Part shown: positions 15,567 through 24,227 of the stretch, piece after piece
Position numbering within the stretch: the stretch's first letter is position 1
Layout: each line of letters begins with the position of its first letter
NCBI RefSeq assembly: GCF_009916105.1
Contig: NZ_JAAAXQ010000022.1
Location: 1-39,723, forward strand
Origin: Streptomyces sp. GC420
GTDB lineage: Bacteria; Actinomycetota; Actinomycetes; Streptomycetales; Streptomycetaceae
Direction of reading: 5' to 3'
Length of the DNA stretch: 39,723 bases
Program-made: the position numbers and the translations under genes
The notes under the pieces: model-generated
What the model was told of the DNA's origin: nothing
Seen by the model: only the letters and a program-made list of their open reading frames with translations
The model's database searches: none

Positions 15567-16838
15567 TCAGCCGCCGAAGGTGAAGCCCTCGGCCTCGTCG
15601 GCCGCCGTCGCCTCACGCACGGCCTTCAGTCCGCCCTTCTCCTTGGCGTCCGGCTTCATGATCACCGACTCGCGGGTGGACGGCAGGGCCGGGTCCGAGA
15701 AGTTGTGCGTGATGCCGAACTTCGTGTCGTGCGCGTCGAAGCTCTTCAGCGCCTTGGCGATGCCCTCCCGGGTCAGGTCCTTGTCGGCGCAGGCCTTCTC
15801 CAGGACCGCGCCGAAGAGCGAGCCCGTGGTCCAGCCGGAGACGACGCCCTGGTCCAGGCTGTCCTTCGGGTACGCGGCGGCGTACTTCTTCGCCAGCTCC
15901 GCCGGGCCCGGCTCGTCGGAGCCGATGGGCAGGACCGAGGCGGCGAGGTAGAAGTCCTTGGTGAGCGCCGGACCCGCCTGGGTCTTGAGCAGCTGCGGCG
16001 AGAACGTCGAGTTGTTGCCGATGACGGGCACGTTGAACTTGCCGGCCGCGGCGACGCCGACCAGAGAGGCCGCCTGGCGGGGTCCCGCGCTGAGCACGAT
16101 GGCCTTGACGCCGGCCTTCTTCAGTGCCGCGACCTGCGCGGACATGTCGTTGTCCGTCGGCTTGATCTTCTGCTCGACGACGGTCAGCCCGGCCTTCTTC
16201 GCGGCGTACTTGGATCCCGCGAGCGCGTTCTCGCCGAAGTCGCCCTCGAAGTAGACGTGACCGATCTTGTCACCCTTCTTGATCCGCTTCTCGGAGAGCA
16301 GGAAGTCGACGGCGTTGATCGTCTCGATGTCGTACGTGGCGCCGACGACCCGGATGTACTCGCTGCCGAGCAGCGAGGCCGACCAGGCCTGCGGCAGGAC
16401 GAGCCCCTTGTCCTTGCCGTCGATGCGGTCCTCCAGGGCCGCGACGAATGGCGAACCGATGAACTGGACGAAGCCCAGCACGTCGGGCTCCAGCTCGGTG
16501 TAGCCGGCGAGCGCCTTCTGCGGGTCGTAGCCGTGGTCGCGCACGGTCAGCTCGACCGTGCGGCCGCAGATGCCGCCCTTGCCGTTGACCTCCTTGGCCC
16601 ACAGCTGCTGGGCCTGCGTGACGCTCTTGCCGAGGGAGGCGTAGACACCCGTCATGTCGGTGAGCACACCGAGGTTGATCTTGTCGGCGGTCACCCCGAC
16701 CCCGGTCTTCACACCGTCGGCGCCCTTGTCGCCTCCGTCGCCCTCCGGCTTGGCCTTCGAGCTGCAGCCGGCCAGGGCGGTGGCGAGGGCCAGGACGGTG
16801 GCCACCGTCGCCGTGCGGATACCCGTCGTACGCTTCAT
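15567..16838 (-). CDS. livK: Branched-chain amino acid-type ABC transporter substrate-binding lipoprotein
   Basis: Extracytoplasmic binding lipoprotein (423 residues) of the leucine/isoleucine/valine-binding family (type 1 periplasmic fold). A lipoprotein signal ends at LALATALAGC with lipidated Cys25, followed by a Gly/Asp/Lys-rich linker. The mature protein begins INLGVLTDMTGVYASLG and continues GICGRTVELTVRDHGYDPQKA, both hallmarks of this family. The ligand cannot be read from the sequence; LivK-like proteins in actinobacteria may also bind amides, urea or aromatic acids. It is the last gene of the operon, with its start overlapping the livM stop by four bases, and is followed by a perfect terminator. 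As the most distal gene, it may also rely on RNA processing to reach the usual excess of binding protein. Confidence 0.92.
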   Translation of the reverse strand: MKRTTGIRTATVATVLALATALAGCSSKAKPEGDGGDKGADGVKTGVGVTADKINLGVLTDMTGVYASLGKSVTQAQQLWAKEVNGKGGICGRTVELTVRDHGYDPQKALAGYTELEPDVLGFVQFIGSPFVAALEDRIDGKDKGLVLPQAWSASLLGSEYIRVVGATYDIETINAVDFLLSEKRIKKGDKIGHVYFEGDFGENALAGSKYAAKKAGLTVVEQKIKPTDNDMSAQVAALKKAGVKAIVLSAGPRQAASLVGVAAAGKFNVPVIGNNSTFSPQLLKTQAGPALTKDFYLAASVLPIGSDEPGPAELAKKYAAAYPKDSLDQGVVSGWTTGSLFGAVLEKACADKDLTREGIAKALKSFDAHDTKFGITHNFSDPALPSTRESVIMKPDAKEKGGLKAVREATAADEAEGFTFGG

Positions 16839-17905
16839 GCTTGCTTCTCCCTCTTCATGCGACCGGCCAGGCCGGCGAGCTTCAAACGACCTGTCAGGCC
16901 GCCGGGCAGGAACAGCACCACCGCGACCACGGCGGCGCCGTACAGATATCGGGACGCCTCACCCGGTGCGATTCCGCCCGTACCGGGGGCGGAGACCAGC
17001 GGGAGGGTGTCGCTGTAGCGGGTGAGCAGTTGGGGCAGCAGCGAGACGAACGCCGCGCCGAGGACGGCACCCGCGACCGTGCCGAGTCCTCCGATCACGA
17101 TCATTGCGAGGTACTCGAGGGAAAGGATCATGCCGAAGTACTCGGGCACGGTCCGCTGGAAGACCAGGGCGAGGAGTACACCCGCCAGGCCCGCGTACAT
17201 CGAGGACAGCACGAACACCGCCGCCCTCTGGCGTGCCACCGGCACGCCCATCACACCCGCCGCGATCCGGTGGTCGCGGATGGCGTTCATGGCACGGCCG
17301 GGACGCCCGCGCAGCACGCCGCGGGCGAAGAGCCCGCAGCCGAGCAGCACCAGCAGACCGACGTACCACAGCTTCTCGACGGCACCGAACGGCACGGCAA
17401 GGACCATGAGTTCGCTGTCGTCGAAGTCCAGGCCGAAGAGCGACAGGGTCGGCACGGACCGCCCGTTGTAGCCGCCGGTCACCTCGTCGGCATTGAAGAG
17501 CACATGCTGGCCGATGAAGATCAGCGCCAGGGTGGCGATGCCCAGGTAGGCGCCGGACAGCCGGCTCGCGATGGGGCTGAACAGCCCGCCCGCGGCCCCG
17601 GCGAGTGCCACGGCCAGCACGGCCGCGAGCCAGCCGGGCAGACCGAGGCCCGCCAGTCCGTCCTCGCCGTCGCCCGCGAAGACGCAGTAGCCGTACGCGC
17701 CGATCGCGAGGAAGAAGGCGTGGCCCATGGAGAGCTGCCCCGTGGCCCCGGTCAGCAGGTTGAGGCCGATGGCGCCGATCCCGGCGGCCATCGCGAACAG
17801 CCCGGCCTGGAGCCAGAAGCCGTCGAGGTAGAGCGGCAGGGCGAGCAGCAGCAGGGCTGCGCCTGCCCAGAGGTAGGTGCGCGGTGCGCGCAGCAGCTCA
17901 GACAC
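16835..17905 (-). CDS. livM: Branched-chain amino acid-type ABC transporter permease LivM
   Basis: Inner-membrane permease of the LivM class, 356 residues with about eight to ten hydrophobic segments. Family marks are GLNLLTGATGQLSMGHAFF (about residues 47-65), AYLGIATLALIFIG and the cytoplasmic coupling segment GRAMNAIRDHRIAAGVMGV (about 210-230) that contacts the ATPases. VIGGLGTVAGAVLGAAF near residue 275 is also typical. It partners with LivH as a heterodimer. The start overlaps the livH stop by eight bases, and livK starts in its own stop region. No oddity apart from a slightly extended C-terminus. Confidence 0.93.
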   Translation of the reverse strand: MSELLRAPRTYLWAGAALLLLALPLYLDGFWLQAGLFAMAAGIGAIGLNLLTGATGQLSMGHAFFLAIGAYGYCVFAGDGEDGLAGLGLPGWLAAVLAVALAGAAGGLFSPIASRLSGAYLGIATLALIFIGQHVLFNADEVTGGYNGRSVPTLSLFGLDFDDSELMVLAVPFGAVEKLWYVGLLVLLGCGLFARGVLRGRPGRAMNAIRDHRIAAGVMGVPVARQRAAVFVLSSMYAGLAGVLLALVFQRTVPEYFGMILSLEYLAMIVIGGLGTVAGAVLGAAFVSLLPQLLTRYSDTLPLVSAPGTGGIAPGEASRYLYGAAVVAVVLFLPGGLTGRLKLAGLAGRMKREKQA

Positions 17906-18788
17906 GGGAGGGCTCCTTCGTGCCGAACAGTCCGGCCGGACGGACCAGCAGGATCGCGACCATCACCAGGTAGGGCGCGAGGTCGCCGATGCCGCGGCCG
18001 AGGAAGGACAGTTCGCTCTGGTACCCGGTGACCAGGGACTCGGTGACGCCGACGATCAGACCGCCGACGAGTGCGCCGGTGGTGGAGTCCAGCCCGCCGA
18101 GGATCGCGGCGGGGAACGCCTTCAGCGCGGCGAGCGAGGTGGCCCGTTCGAGTCCCGGTGTCGGGAAGACGGTCAGGAACAGCGCGGCCACCGCGGCGAG
18201 CGAGCCGGCCACGGCCCAGGCCGAGGCCGACACCCGCCCGAGGCGTACGCCCATCAGGGCCGCCGTCTCGGGGTTCTCGGCCGTGGCCCGCATGGCCACG
18301 CCCCAGGAGGTGAACCGGAACGCGAGCAGGAAGGCCGTGATGAGCAGTCCGGCGGCGAGGAACGCGGCGATCCGGGTCTGTGCGATGGACACCGGGCCGA
18401 GCTCGACGACCGCGTCGCCCCAGGGGTCGCCGAGGGCCAGCACGTCGGTGCCGATACGGCGGGTGAGCTCGGTGGTCAGCAGGATGTCGACGCCGATCGT
18501 GACGATGGCGAGGACGCTCTGGTCGGAGCCCCGGTAGCGGCGCATGACCAGGTACTCGATGCCCGCGCCGACGATGGCTGCGCCCCCGGCCCCGACCGCC
18601 AGCGCGAGCCAGAAGCCGATGTCGTCGTGGAGTACGGCGACCAGGTAGCCGCCCGCGAGGAGCAGCGACGCATGGGCGAAATTGACGACCTCGGTCGCCT
18701 TGAAGATCACGACGAATCCGAGCGCGATCAGTGCGTACACCGATCCGACGGACAGGCCGTTCAGGACGAGTTCGACGAACGTCGTCAC
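17898..18788 (-). CDS. livH: Branched-chain amino acid-type ABC transporter permease LivH
   Basis: Second transmembrane subunit, 296 residues, very hydrophobic. The LivH signatures are clear: NGLSVGSVYALIALGFVVIF (about residues 9-28), VVNFAHASLLLAGGY near 35, the coupling loop GVAMRATAENPETAALMGV (about 183-201), and FPAAILGGLDSTTGALVGG. The ATG overlaps the livG stop by four bases and the 3' end overlaps livM by eight, so translation of the operon is coupled throughout. Confidence 0.94.
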   Translation of the reverse strand: MTTFVELVLNGLSVGSVYALIALGFVVIFKATEVVNFAHASLLLAGGYLVAVLHDDIGFWLALAVGAGGAAIVGAGIEYLVMRRYRGSDQSVLAIVTIGVDILLTTELTRRIGTDVLALGDPWGDAVVELGPVSIAQTRIAAFLAAGLLITAFLLAFRFTSWGVAMRATAENPETAALMGVRLGRVSASAWAVAGSLAAVAALFLTVFPTPGLERATSLAALKAFPAAILGGLDSTTGALVGGLIVGVTESLVTGYQSELSFLGRGIGDLAPYLVMVAILLVRPAGLFGTKEPSRV

Positions 18789-19780
18789 GAGTCACTCTCC
18801 GCTCCGAGGTAGGCGCGCACGACGGCGGGATCGTTCTGCACCTGGGCAGGCGTCCCGTCAGCGATGCGCCGACCGAAGTCCAGTACGGTCACGGAGTCCG
18901 CGAGCCGCATCACCACTCCCATGTCGTGTTCGACCAGGACGATTGATATGCCGAGTCCGTCGCGCACACCGGCGACGACGGCCGCCGCGTGGCGGCGTTC
19001 CTCACCGGTCATGCCGGCGACGGGCTCGTCGAGCAGCAGCAGCTTGGGCTCCATGCACAGCGCGCGGCCGAGTTCGACCAGCTTCTGCAGCCCGTAGGGA
19101 AGTCCGCCGACACGTGCCGTGAGGTGCTTCTCCAGGCCGACGAACTCGGCGATCTCGCGTACGCGCTCGCGGTGCCGGCGTGCCTCGCGCACGGCGGAGG
19201 GCAGCCGCAGGCCGGAGGCGACGAATCCGGCCTTCGTCAGCCGGTGCCGGCCGAGCATCAGGCTGTCCTCGACGGTGGCGTGCGAGGGCAGGGCGAGGTT
19301 CTGGAAGGTGCGTGCCACTCCGAGTCCGGCGATCCGGTGCGGCGAGAGCCCGGTCAGTTCGTCCGGGCCGAAGCGCACACTTCCGGAGGTGGCCCGGTAG
19401 ACGCCGGACAGCACGTTGAAGGTGGTCGACTTGCCCGCGCCGTTCGGTCCGATGACGGCGTGGACCGTGCCGGGAGCCACCGTGAAGGAGATCCCGTCGA
19501 GCGCGGTGAGCCCGGCGAAGCGGACGGTGACGTCCTCCACGACGAGCGGCGGAACGGATTGCGGGCCGTCGTCGGCCGTGGCGGGGCTGCCCGTCCCGGT
19601 CCCCTCCGGCGTGGTGGTCTCGGTCCCGGACGCCTCCGGCGCCGAGTCCTCGGCCGGAGCCGGTTCACGGTCCGCCCCGGGGGCCGGTGCCGCTCCCCCG
19701 TCGGTGTCCGCCGCCGAGGCGGAAACCCGGTCCTCCGCGGGGTCCGTGTCCCCGACGGGCCTGATGCCGTCGCGTGTCAT
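18785..19780 (-). CDS. livG: Branched-chain amino acid-type ABC transporter ATP-binding protein LivG
   Basis: ATPase subunit, 331 residues. Walker A is GPNGAGKST (about residue 110), the Q-loop lies in ARTFQNLALP, the signature is the LivG variant LPYGLQKLVELGRAL, Walker B is LLLLDEPVAGM, and the switch His is in LVEHDMGVVM. The first ~75 residues are an Ala/Pro/Asp/Glu/Thr-rich disordered extension absent from ordinary LivG proteins, which begin directly at the strand now found at VVEDVTVRFAG. The ATG at 19780 is supported by a near-perfect aggaggtg in the 3' end of livF, with an ATGA overlap, so the extension appears to be translated. GTG or ATG codons nearer the domain lack such a site. 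Confidence 0.92.
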   Translation of the reverse strand: MTRDGIRPVGDTDPAEDRVSASAADTDGGAAPAPGADREPAPAEDSAPEASGTETTTPEGTGTGSPATADDGPQSVPPLVVEDVTVRFAGLTALDGISFTVAPGTVHAVIGPNGAGKSTTFNVLSGVYRATSGSVRFGPDELTGLSPHRIAGLGVARTFQNLALPSHATVEDSLMLGRHRLTKAGFVASGLRLPSAVREARRHRERVREIAEFVGLEKHLTARVGGLPYGLQKLVELGRALCMEPKLLLLDEPVAGMTGEERRHAAAVVAGVRDGLGISIVLVEHDMGVVMRLADSVTVLDFGRRIADGTPAQVQNDPAVVRAYLGAESDS

Positions 19781-20595
19781 GCGACCCACCTCCTGAGGGT
19801 CGGCGCCTGCTGCTCCGCGCCGTCCGCGTCGGCGGCGGCCTCCTCGTCGACGACGCCGAGGTAGCGGCGGCGCACCTCGTCGGAGGCGGCGAGTTCGTCG
19901 GCGGGGCCTTCGAGGGTGACCTCGCCGACCTCCAGCACGTAGGCGTGTGTGGCCATCCGCAGGGCGAGCGCCGCGTTCTGCTCCACGAGCAGGACCGACG
20001 TGCCCTGGGCGTTGATCTCCGCGACGGTCTCGGCGATACGGGCCGCCATCAGCGGGGCGAGCCCCAGCGAGGGCTCGTCCAGCAGGATCAGCTTGGGCGC
20101 GGCCATCAGGGCCCGGCCCACGGCCAGCATCTGCTGCTCCCCGCCGGAAAGCAGTCCGGCGTGCTGGTGGGCCCGCTCCGCGAGCACCGGGAACAGCTCG
20201 TGCACCCGGTCCAGCGCCTTCTTCACCGCCGTCCGGCCGCCCCGGGCGCCCAGCGCGCCGGCCCGCAGGTTGTCCGCCACCGACATGCGGGCGAACACCT
20301 GCCGTCCCTCGGGGACCTGCACCAGACCCGACTCGACCACCCTCGACGGGTGCAGCGTGTCGAGCCGCCGTCCCCCGAAGGTGACGGTGCCCTCGGTGAC
20401 GGCACCTCCGTGGAACCGCAGGGTGCCCGATATCGCTCGCAGCAAGGTCGACTTGCCCGCTCCGTTGCCGCCGAGTACGGCGACGACCGCACCCGCCGGT
20501 ACGTCGAGCGAGGCACCGCGCAGCGCACGCACCGGCCCATACCCCACGGACAGCCCACGGATCTCCAGCGACATCGCGGACTCCGCTCCCGGCAT
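19777..20595 (-). CDS. livF: Branched-chain amino acid-type ABC transporter ATP-binding protein LivF
   Basis: Second ATPase subunit, 272 residues, first gene of the importer operon. Walker A is GGNGAGKST (about residue 43), the LivF-specific GLVQVPEGRQVFARMSVADNL follows near 90, the signature is LLSGGEQQMLAVGRAL, Walker B is LILLDEPSLGLAP and the H-loop is replaced by LVEQNAALAL, as usual for LivF. The ATG at 20595 has aaggag eight bases upstream; an internal ATG (20574) would give the more standard length. The last ~25 residues are acidic and Ala-rich. It is divergent from the PucR-family gene, with a shared 177-base control region holding a perfect palindrome. Confidence 0.93.
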   Translation of the reverse strand: MPGAESAMSLEIRGLSVGYGPVRALRGASLDVPAGAVVAVLGGNGAGKSTLLRAISGTLRFHGGAVTEGTVTFGGRRLDTLHPSRVVESGLVQVPEGRQVFARMSVADNLRAGALGARGGRTAVKKALDRVHELFPVLAERAHQHAGLLSGGEQQMLAVGRALMAAPKLILLDEPSLGLAPLMAARIAETVAEINAQGTSVLLVEQNAALALRMATHAYVLEVGEVTLEGPADELAASDEVRRRYLGVVDEEAAADADGAEQQAPTLRRWVA

Positions 20596-20703
20596 CAGTT
20601 GCTCCTTTCACTGCCCTCGGCGCACAGACGAGCACCAGCGGGGGCGGTCAGTCCACGCCCCTCGGGGGAATCGCTGCCGGTGACCAGCGGCGGGACCGTC
20701 CCG

Positions 20704-20719
20704 TTGTGCACGCGCACAA
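20704..20719. promoter_or_regulatory. Perfect inverted repeat in the livF-pucR divergent region
   Basis: TTGTGC-acgc-GCACAA is a perfect 6+4+6 palindrome located 108 bases before the livF start and 53 bases before the PucR-family start. Position and symmetry suit an operator for the adjacent regulator. No experimental site of this family was matched. Confidence 0.4.
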
Positions 20720-20772
20720 GACCCCGCACGGCACGGCTCCGGGTCGCCGGGCCGGTGGCATCCTCACCAGCC

Positions 20773-21966
20773 ATGAGCGGTCACCGAACACGCACCGACC
20801 GCGAGTGGTCCGTACTGGTGGCCGCTTCGCAGGTGCTCCTGGAGCGGACGCCGGTGCTCACCGACCGGCTCTTCGAGGAGCTGCAGTCGCATTCACCCGC
20901 GTACGACGAGGCGGTGCCGAGGGACGAGCACTGGCGGCAGACGAACGAGGCGCTGAAGTACGGCATCGAGGCGCTGGCCGCCGGCCGGACCGCCCCGCGG
21001 CGCGATCTGGAGTACGCGCAGCGGCTGGGCCGGCGGCGCGCCGAGCAGGGGCTCGCGCTGGACCTGCTGCTGCACGCGTACCGGCACGCCGGCTTTCTGG
21101 TGTGGGAGGCGCTGCTGGAGATCGTCTCCGAGACGGACCCGGACTCGCTGCCGGTGCTGGTGCACCTGGCCGCCCAGATGTGGGCGGCCGTGGACCAGCA
21201 GGCCGCGGCGGTCACCGATGCCTACCGGGCGACGGAGCATGCCATGCTGCGACGAAGTGACGAGCGCGTACAGGCCCTGCTCGACGCGCTGCTCGAGGGC
21301 CGGTCGACACCGGGCCTGGTGACGCGGGCCGCGGCCGGCCTGGATCTGCCGGAGCACGGCCGCTACGCGGTGGTGGTGCTGCGGATCGACCCGTCCCGCT
21401 CGGTGCGGCGGATCCCGGCCGCCGCCGGCATGCGGTTCGTGTGGCGGATGCGCACCGAGTACGAGGCCGCCGTGGTCGCCCTCGGCGAGTCGGCGGAGCT
21501 CGGGGACCTGGTCACGGAGCTGGACGGCCACGGCATCCGCGGGCCCGGCGGGATCAGCCCGGTCGTGGACGGGCTGGCGGAGCTGGGCCGGGCCCGGCGC
21601 TTCGCCGAACTCGCGCTGCGCACCGGCGGGGCGGCGCCCGAGGGGTTCGTCCGGCTCGACCAGCGGCTGCCGACCGCTCTCGTGGTGAGCCAGCCGGAAC
21701 TGGCGGCGCGGCTGCTGGCGGACGTGTTCGGGCCGCTGCTCGAACTGGAACCGGCGGACCGGGCGGTGCTGGTGGAGACGCTGGACGCGTGGCTGGAGTG
21801 CGAGGGCTCCGCGGGGCGGGCCGCCACGCGGCTGTACTGCCACCGCAACACCGTCTTCAACCGGCTGCGGCGCCTGGAGCAGTTGACGTCGAGGTCGCTG
21901 TCCCGGCCGCGGGACCTGATCGAGATGACGCTGGCCCTGGACGCGTTCCGGCTCACGGAGGCGTGA
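20773..21966 (+). CDS. PucR-family transcriptional regulator
   Basis: A 397-residue regulator with the C-terminal PucR-type helix-turn-helix (AATRLYCHRNTVFNRLRRLEQLTSRSL, about residues 352-378, then DLIEMTLALDAFRL). Upstream of it is a degenerate GGDEF-like middle domain and an N-terminal helical sensory domain (RsbRD-like, with RRRAEQGLALDLLLHAYRHA near residue 90). Actinobacterial PucR proteins usually control adjacent transport or catabolic genes in response to a metabolite. Its divergent position next to livFGHMK makes it the likely regulator of that importer. ATG 20773 fits the conserved domain boundary, although the ribosome binding site is weak. It was distinguished from the long open frame running upstream through the livF antisense. 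Confidence 0.9.
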   Translation: MSGHRTRTDREWSVLVAASQVLLERTPVLTDRLFEELQSHSPAYDEAVPRDEHWRQTNEALKYGIEALAAGRTAPRRDLEYAQRLGRRRAEQGLALDLLLHAYRHAGFLVWEALLEIVSETDPDSLPVLVHLAAQMWAAVDQQAAAVTDAYRATEHAMLRRSDERVQALLDALLEGRSTPGLVTRAAAGLDLPEHGRYAVVVLRIDPSRSVRRIPAAAGMRFVWRMRTEYEAAVVALGESAELGDLVTELDGHGIRGPGGISPVVDGLAELGRARRFAELALRTGGAAPEGFVRLDQRLPTALVVSQPELAARLLADVFGPLLELEPADRAVLVETLDAWLECEGSAGRAATRLYCHRNTVFNRLRRLEQLTSRSLSRPRDLIEMTLALDAFRLTEA

Positions 21967-22049
21967 TGCCCCGGCGGTGCCGGGAGGCCGGTCACGGGCC
22001 GGGGGGAAGGAGTAATGTCGGGACGTTCCCGGCAGAAGGAGTTCGTGAC

Positions 22050-23075
22050 GTGCCCGGCCCCCATGTCCCCCGTCCCACGCTGGAAGCGGTCGCGGCCCGC
22101 GCCGGGGTGTCCCGCGCCACGGTGTCCCGAGTGGTCAACGGCGGTGCGGGCGTGCGGAAGTCGCTTCAGGAGAAGGTCAACCGGGCGGTCACGGAGCTGG
22201 GGTACGTGCCGAACATCGCCGCCCGGACCCTGGTGACCCGGCGGACCGGGGCGATCGCGGTGGTCATAGCCGAGCCGGAGACGAGGGTCTTCTCCGACCC
22301 GTTCTTCGCCCAGCAGCTGCGCGGGATCAGCCGCGAACTGTCGGCGCAGGACCAGCAGTTGGTGCTGCTGCTGATCGAGGGCAGCGACGACTACGAGCGG
22401 GTGGGCCGCTATCTGTCGGCGGGGCATGTGGACGGCGCGCTGATGTTCTCGCTGCATCAGGACGACCCGCTGCCGTCCATGGCGGGATCGGCCGGCCTGC
22501 CGACCGTCTACGGCGGCCGGCCCGACTGGCCCGCACGGCAGGGTGAGCGCCCGCCGCTGTACGTCGACACGGACAACCGGGACGGTGCGCGGCAGGCCGT
22601 GCGCCACCTGCTGGAGCGGGGGCGCCGCCGGATCGGCGTCATCACCGGCCCCCTCGACCAGGCCTCGGCCCTCGACCGGCTGGCCGGGTACCGGGACGCG
22701 CTGTCGGGGGTCGCCGAACCCCTCGTCGCGCAGGGTGACTTCACCGCCGAGGGCGGCGAGCGGGCCATGGCCGACCTGCTGGCCCGCGCCCCCGGGCTCG
22801 ACGCGGTGTTCGCGGGCTCCGACCTGATGGCCTCGGGTGCCCTGCGCACCCTGCGGGCCCGGGGCAAGCGGGTGCCCGAGGACGTCGCCGTCGTCGGCTA
22901 CGACGATCTGGGCCCGGCGGCCTGGGCCGATCCGCCGCTGACGACGGTCCGCCAGGACGTCGAGGAGATGGGCCGCGTCATGGCCCGCCTGCTGATGACC
23001 CGCCTCGCGTCCCCGGACGCGGATCTGGAGCCGGTGGTCACACCGGCCCGGCTGATCGTGCGCGAGTCGAGCTGA
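22050..23075 (+). CDS. LacI-family transcriptional regulator
   Basis: A 341-residue LacI/GalR repressor. The N-terminal helix-turn-helix and hinge are textbook (TLEAVAARAGVSRATVSRVV, KSLQEKVNRAVTELGYVPN, AARTLVTRRTGAIAVVI). The periplasmic-binding-protein-like sugar domain follows, ending in the EDVAVVGYDDLGPA segment and TTVRQDVEEMGRVM. GTG 22050 has aaggag at 22036-22041, eight bases upstream. An 11-base near-palindrome ggga-cgt-tccc at 22020-22030 lies just before the start and could be an autoregulatory site, though it is short. No sugar transport or catabolic gene is adjacent, so its targets lie elsewhere. A perfect palindrome follows the stop. Confidence 0.93.
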   Translation: MPGPHVPRPTLEAVAARAGVSRATVSRVVNGGAGVRKSLQEKVNRAVTELGYVPNIAARTLVTRRTGAIAVVIAEPETRVFSDPFFAQQLRGISRELSAQDQQLVLLLIEGSDDYERVGRYLSAGHVDGALMFSLHQDDPLPSMAGSAGLPTVYGGRPDWPARQGERPPLYVDTDNRDGARQAVRHLLERGRRRIGVITGPLDQASALDRLAGYRDALSGVAEPLVAQGDFTAEGGERAMADLLARAPGLDAVFAGSDLMASGALRTLRARGKRVPEDVAVVGYDDLGPAAWADPPLTTVRQDVEEMGRVMARLLMTRLASPDADLEPVVTPARLIVRESS

Positions 23076-23078
23076 CCG

Positions 23079-23100
23079 GGTCGGCCGGGCCCGGCCGACC
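23079..23100. terminator. 22-bp perfect palindrome after the LacI-family gene
   Basis: Arms of 11 bases (ggtcggccggg and its complement) abut with no loop bases, four bases after the stop codon. A second GC-rich copy of part of it follows. It lies between two convergent genes and probably acts as a terminator in both directions. Confidence 0.6.
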
Positions 23101-23187
23101 GGGCCCGGCCCGCGGCGGATCGGATGCGGCGGGCGGACGTCCGGCCACGTCGCGCGACGGCCCGCGCCGCGCGGCGCCGGTTCCGCC

Positions 23188-23379
23188 TCAGACGCGCGCG
23201 TCGGCCGCGAGCACGGTGAAGGCCGACCATGCGTCGGAGGACACGGCGAGCGGACGCCTCCGGGTGTCCTTCGAGTCCCTGACGAGCACGCCGTCGGCAC
23301 GCACGGCCACCTCGACGCAGTTGTCGCCGGAGCTGCCGCTGTAGCTGCTCTTGAGCCAGACCAGTCCCGTTGCGCTCAT
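23188..23379 (-). CDS. DUF397 protein
   Basis: A small protein of 63 residues with the diagnostic DUF397 pattern: WLKSSYSGSSGDNCVEVA near the N-terminus, VLVRDSKD in the middle and a Trp-Phe end (SDAWSAFT). Two adjacent ATG codons exist; the one at 23379 is better spaced from gaggag, and starting at 23382 adds one Met. It overlaps the stop of the XRE regulator upstream and is clearly co-translated with it. DUF397 proteins accompany XRE/DUF5753 regulators throughout Streptomyces (WhiJ-type systems) and are thought to modulate them. Direct partnership here is inferred from the overlap. Confidence 0.92.
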   Translation of the reverse strand: MSATGLVWLKSSYSGSSGDNCVEVAVRADGVLVRDSKDTRRRPLAVSSDAWSAFTVLAADARV

Positions 23380-24227
23380 CATGCTCCTCGCATCTGCTCC
23401 AGCAGGCTTACCGTGGCTTCGCGGCCGAGGGCCTGCGAGCGCAGCTTGCCATAGCGCTGAAGCATCGCGCTGACGTCTTTCGGCGAAGTGATCAGAATAC
23501 TCGACTGCTGGCCCTCGGAGTACCCCACCCAGTCGTGCTGCCGAGTCTCTGCCAGGTACATCAGGCCGTCAATACCGGCGTGGTCGTACTGGCACAGAGG
23601 CATGACCTGAATTTCGACGTTTCGCAGTCTGCCCACTTCCAGCAAGTGGTCCAGCAGGTGCTGCGCCACTTCTGGTCCGCCCATCTGGCGCATCAGCAGC
23701 GCCTGTTCGATGACGAAACTGAACGCCGTGTTCGGCCTCTCGGTCAGGAGCCGCTGTCTCTCCATCCTTGCGCACACCTGCTGCTCGATCTGCTCCTCGG
23801 ACAGCGGCGGCAGTCTGCGCTCGAAGATCGCCCTGATGTACGGCTCGGGCTGCAACAGCCCGGGAATCGCCCGGCATTCGTACGCGTACAGCGAGATCGC
23901 GTCCTCCTCGATCACGGCCCACTGCCGGAACCAGGAGGCCAGTCCCGCCTTCCGGGTCAGGCTCCGGGCCGCTGCGGTGAGGACGCGGGCCGCGGTCGGG
24001 CCGAGGACCTCCTCCGAGCGTTCGACGAGGTCCCTCGGCGGGAACCTCTTGCCCTGCTCGATCTTGGCGATGTAGGCCGCCGAGTACTGGACCCGTGGCG
24101 CGAACTGCTCCTGTGTGAGGCGGGCTTCGTCCCGCAATGCCTTGAGGACCGCGCCGAAGGTCTTGAGACTGTCCGACAACTCCGGCTCGCCGTTGGTTCC
24201 GCCTCCGGTCCAGTGATCCGCCGCCAT
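23379..24227 (-). CDS. XRE-family regulator with DUF5753 domain (WhiJ-like)
   Basis: A 282-residue helix-turn-helix regulator. The Cro/C1-type domain (LKTFGAVLKALRDEARLTQEQFA, then YSAAYIAKIEQGKRFPP, about residues 20-65) is followed by a DUF5753 effector domain. The latter has IPGLLQPEPYIRAIFERR, FSFVIEQALLMRQMGGPEVAQ, VMPLCQYDHAGIDG and FV-type strands to the end. This is the WhiJ family, which in Streptomyces coelicolor influences development. ATG 24227 was chosen because the sequence upstream is Arg-rich and not conserved in type. It overlaps the DUF397 gene and is divergent from an RsbW-like ATPase gene, completing the usual trio. Confidence 0.93.
   Translation of the reverse strand: MAADHWTGGGTNGEPELSDSLKTFGAVLKALRDEARLTQEQFAPRVQYSAAYIAKIEQGKRFPPRDLVERSEEVLGPTAARVLTAAARSLTRKAGLASWFRQWAVIEEDAISLYAYECRAIPGLLQPEPYIRAIFERRLPPLSEEQIEQQVCARMERQRLLTERPNTAFSFVIEQALLMRQMGGPEVAQHLLDHLLEVGRLRNVEIQVMPLCQYDHAGIDGLMYLAETRQHDWVGYSEGQQSSILITSPKDVSAMLQRYGKLRSQALGREATVSLLEQMRGA

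Noticed and set aside
23188-24227. Classical toxin-antitoxin pair
   Set aside because: The overlap and sizes look similar, but the DUF397 and XRE/DUF5753 families point to the WhiJ-type regulatory cassette, and no toxin fold is visible.
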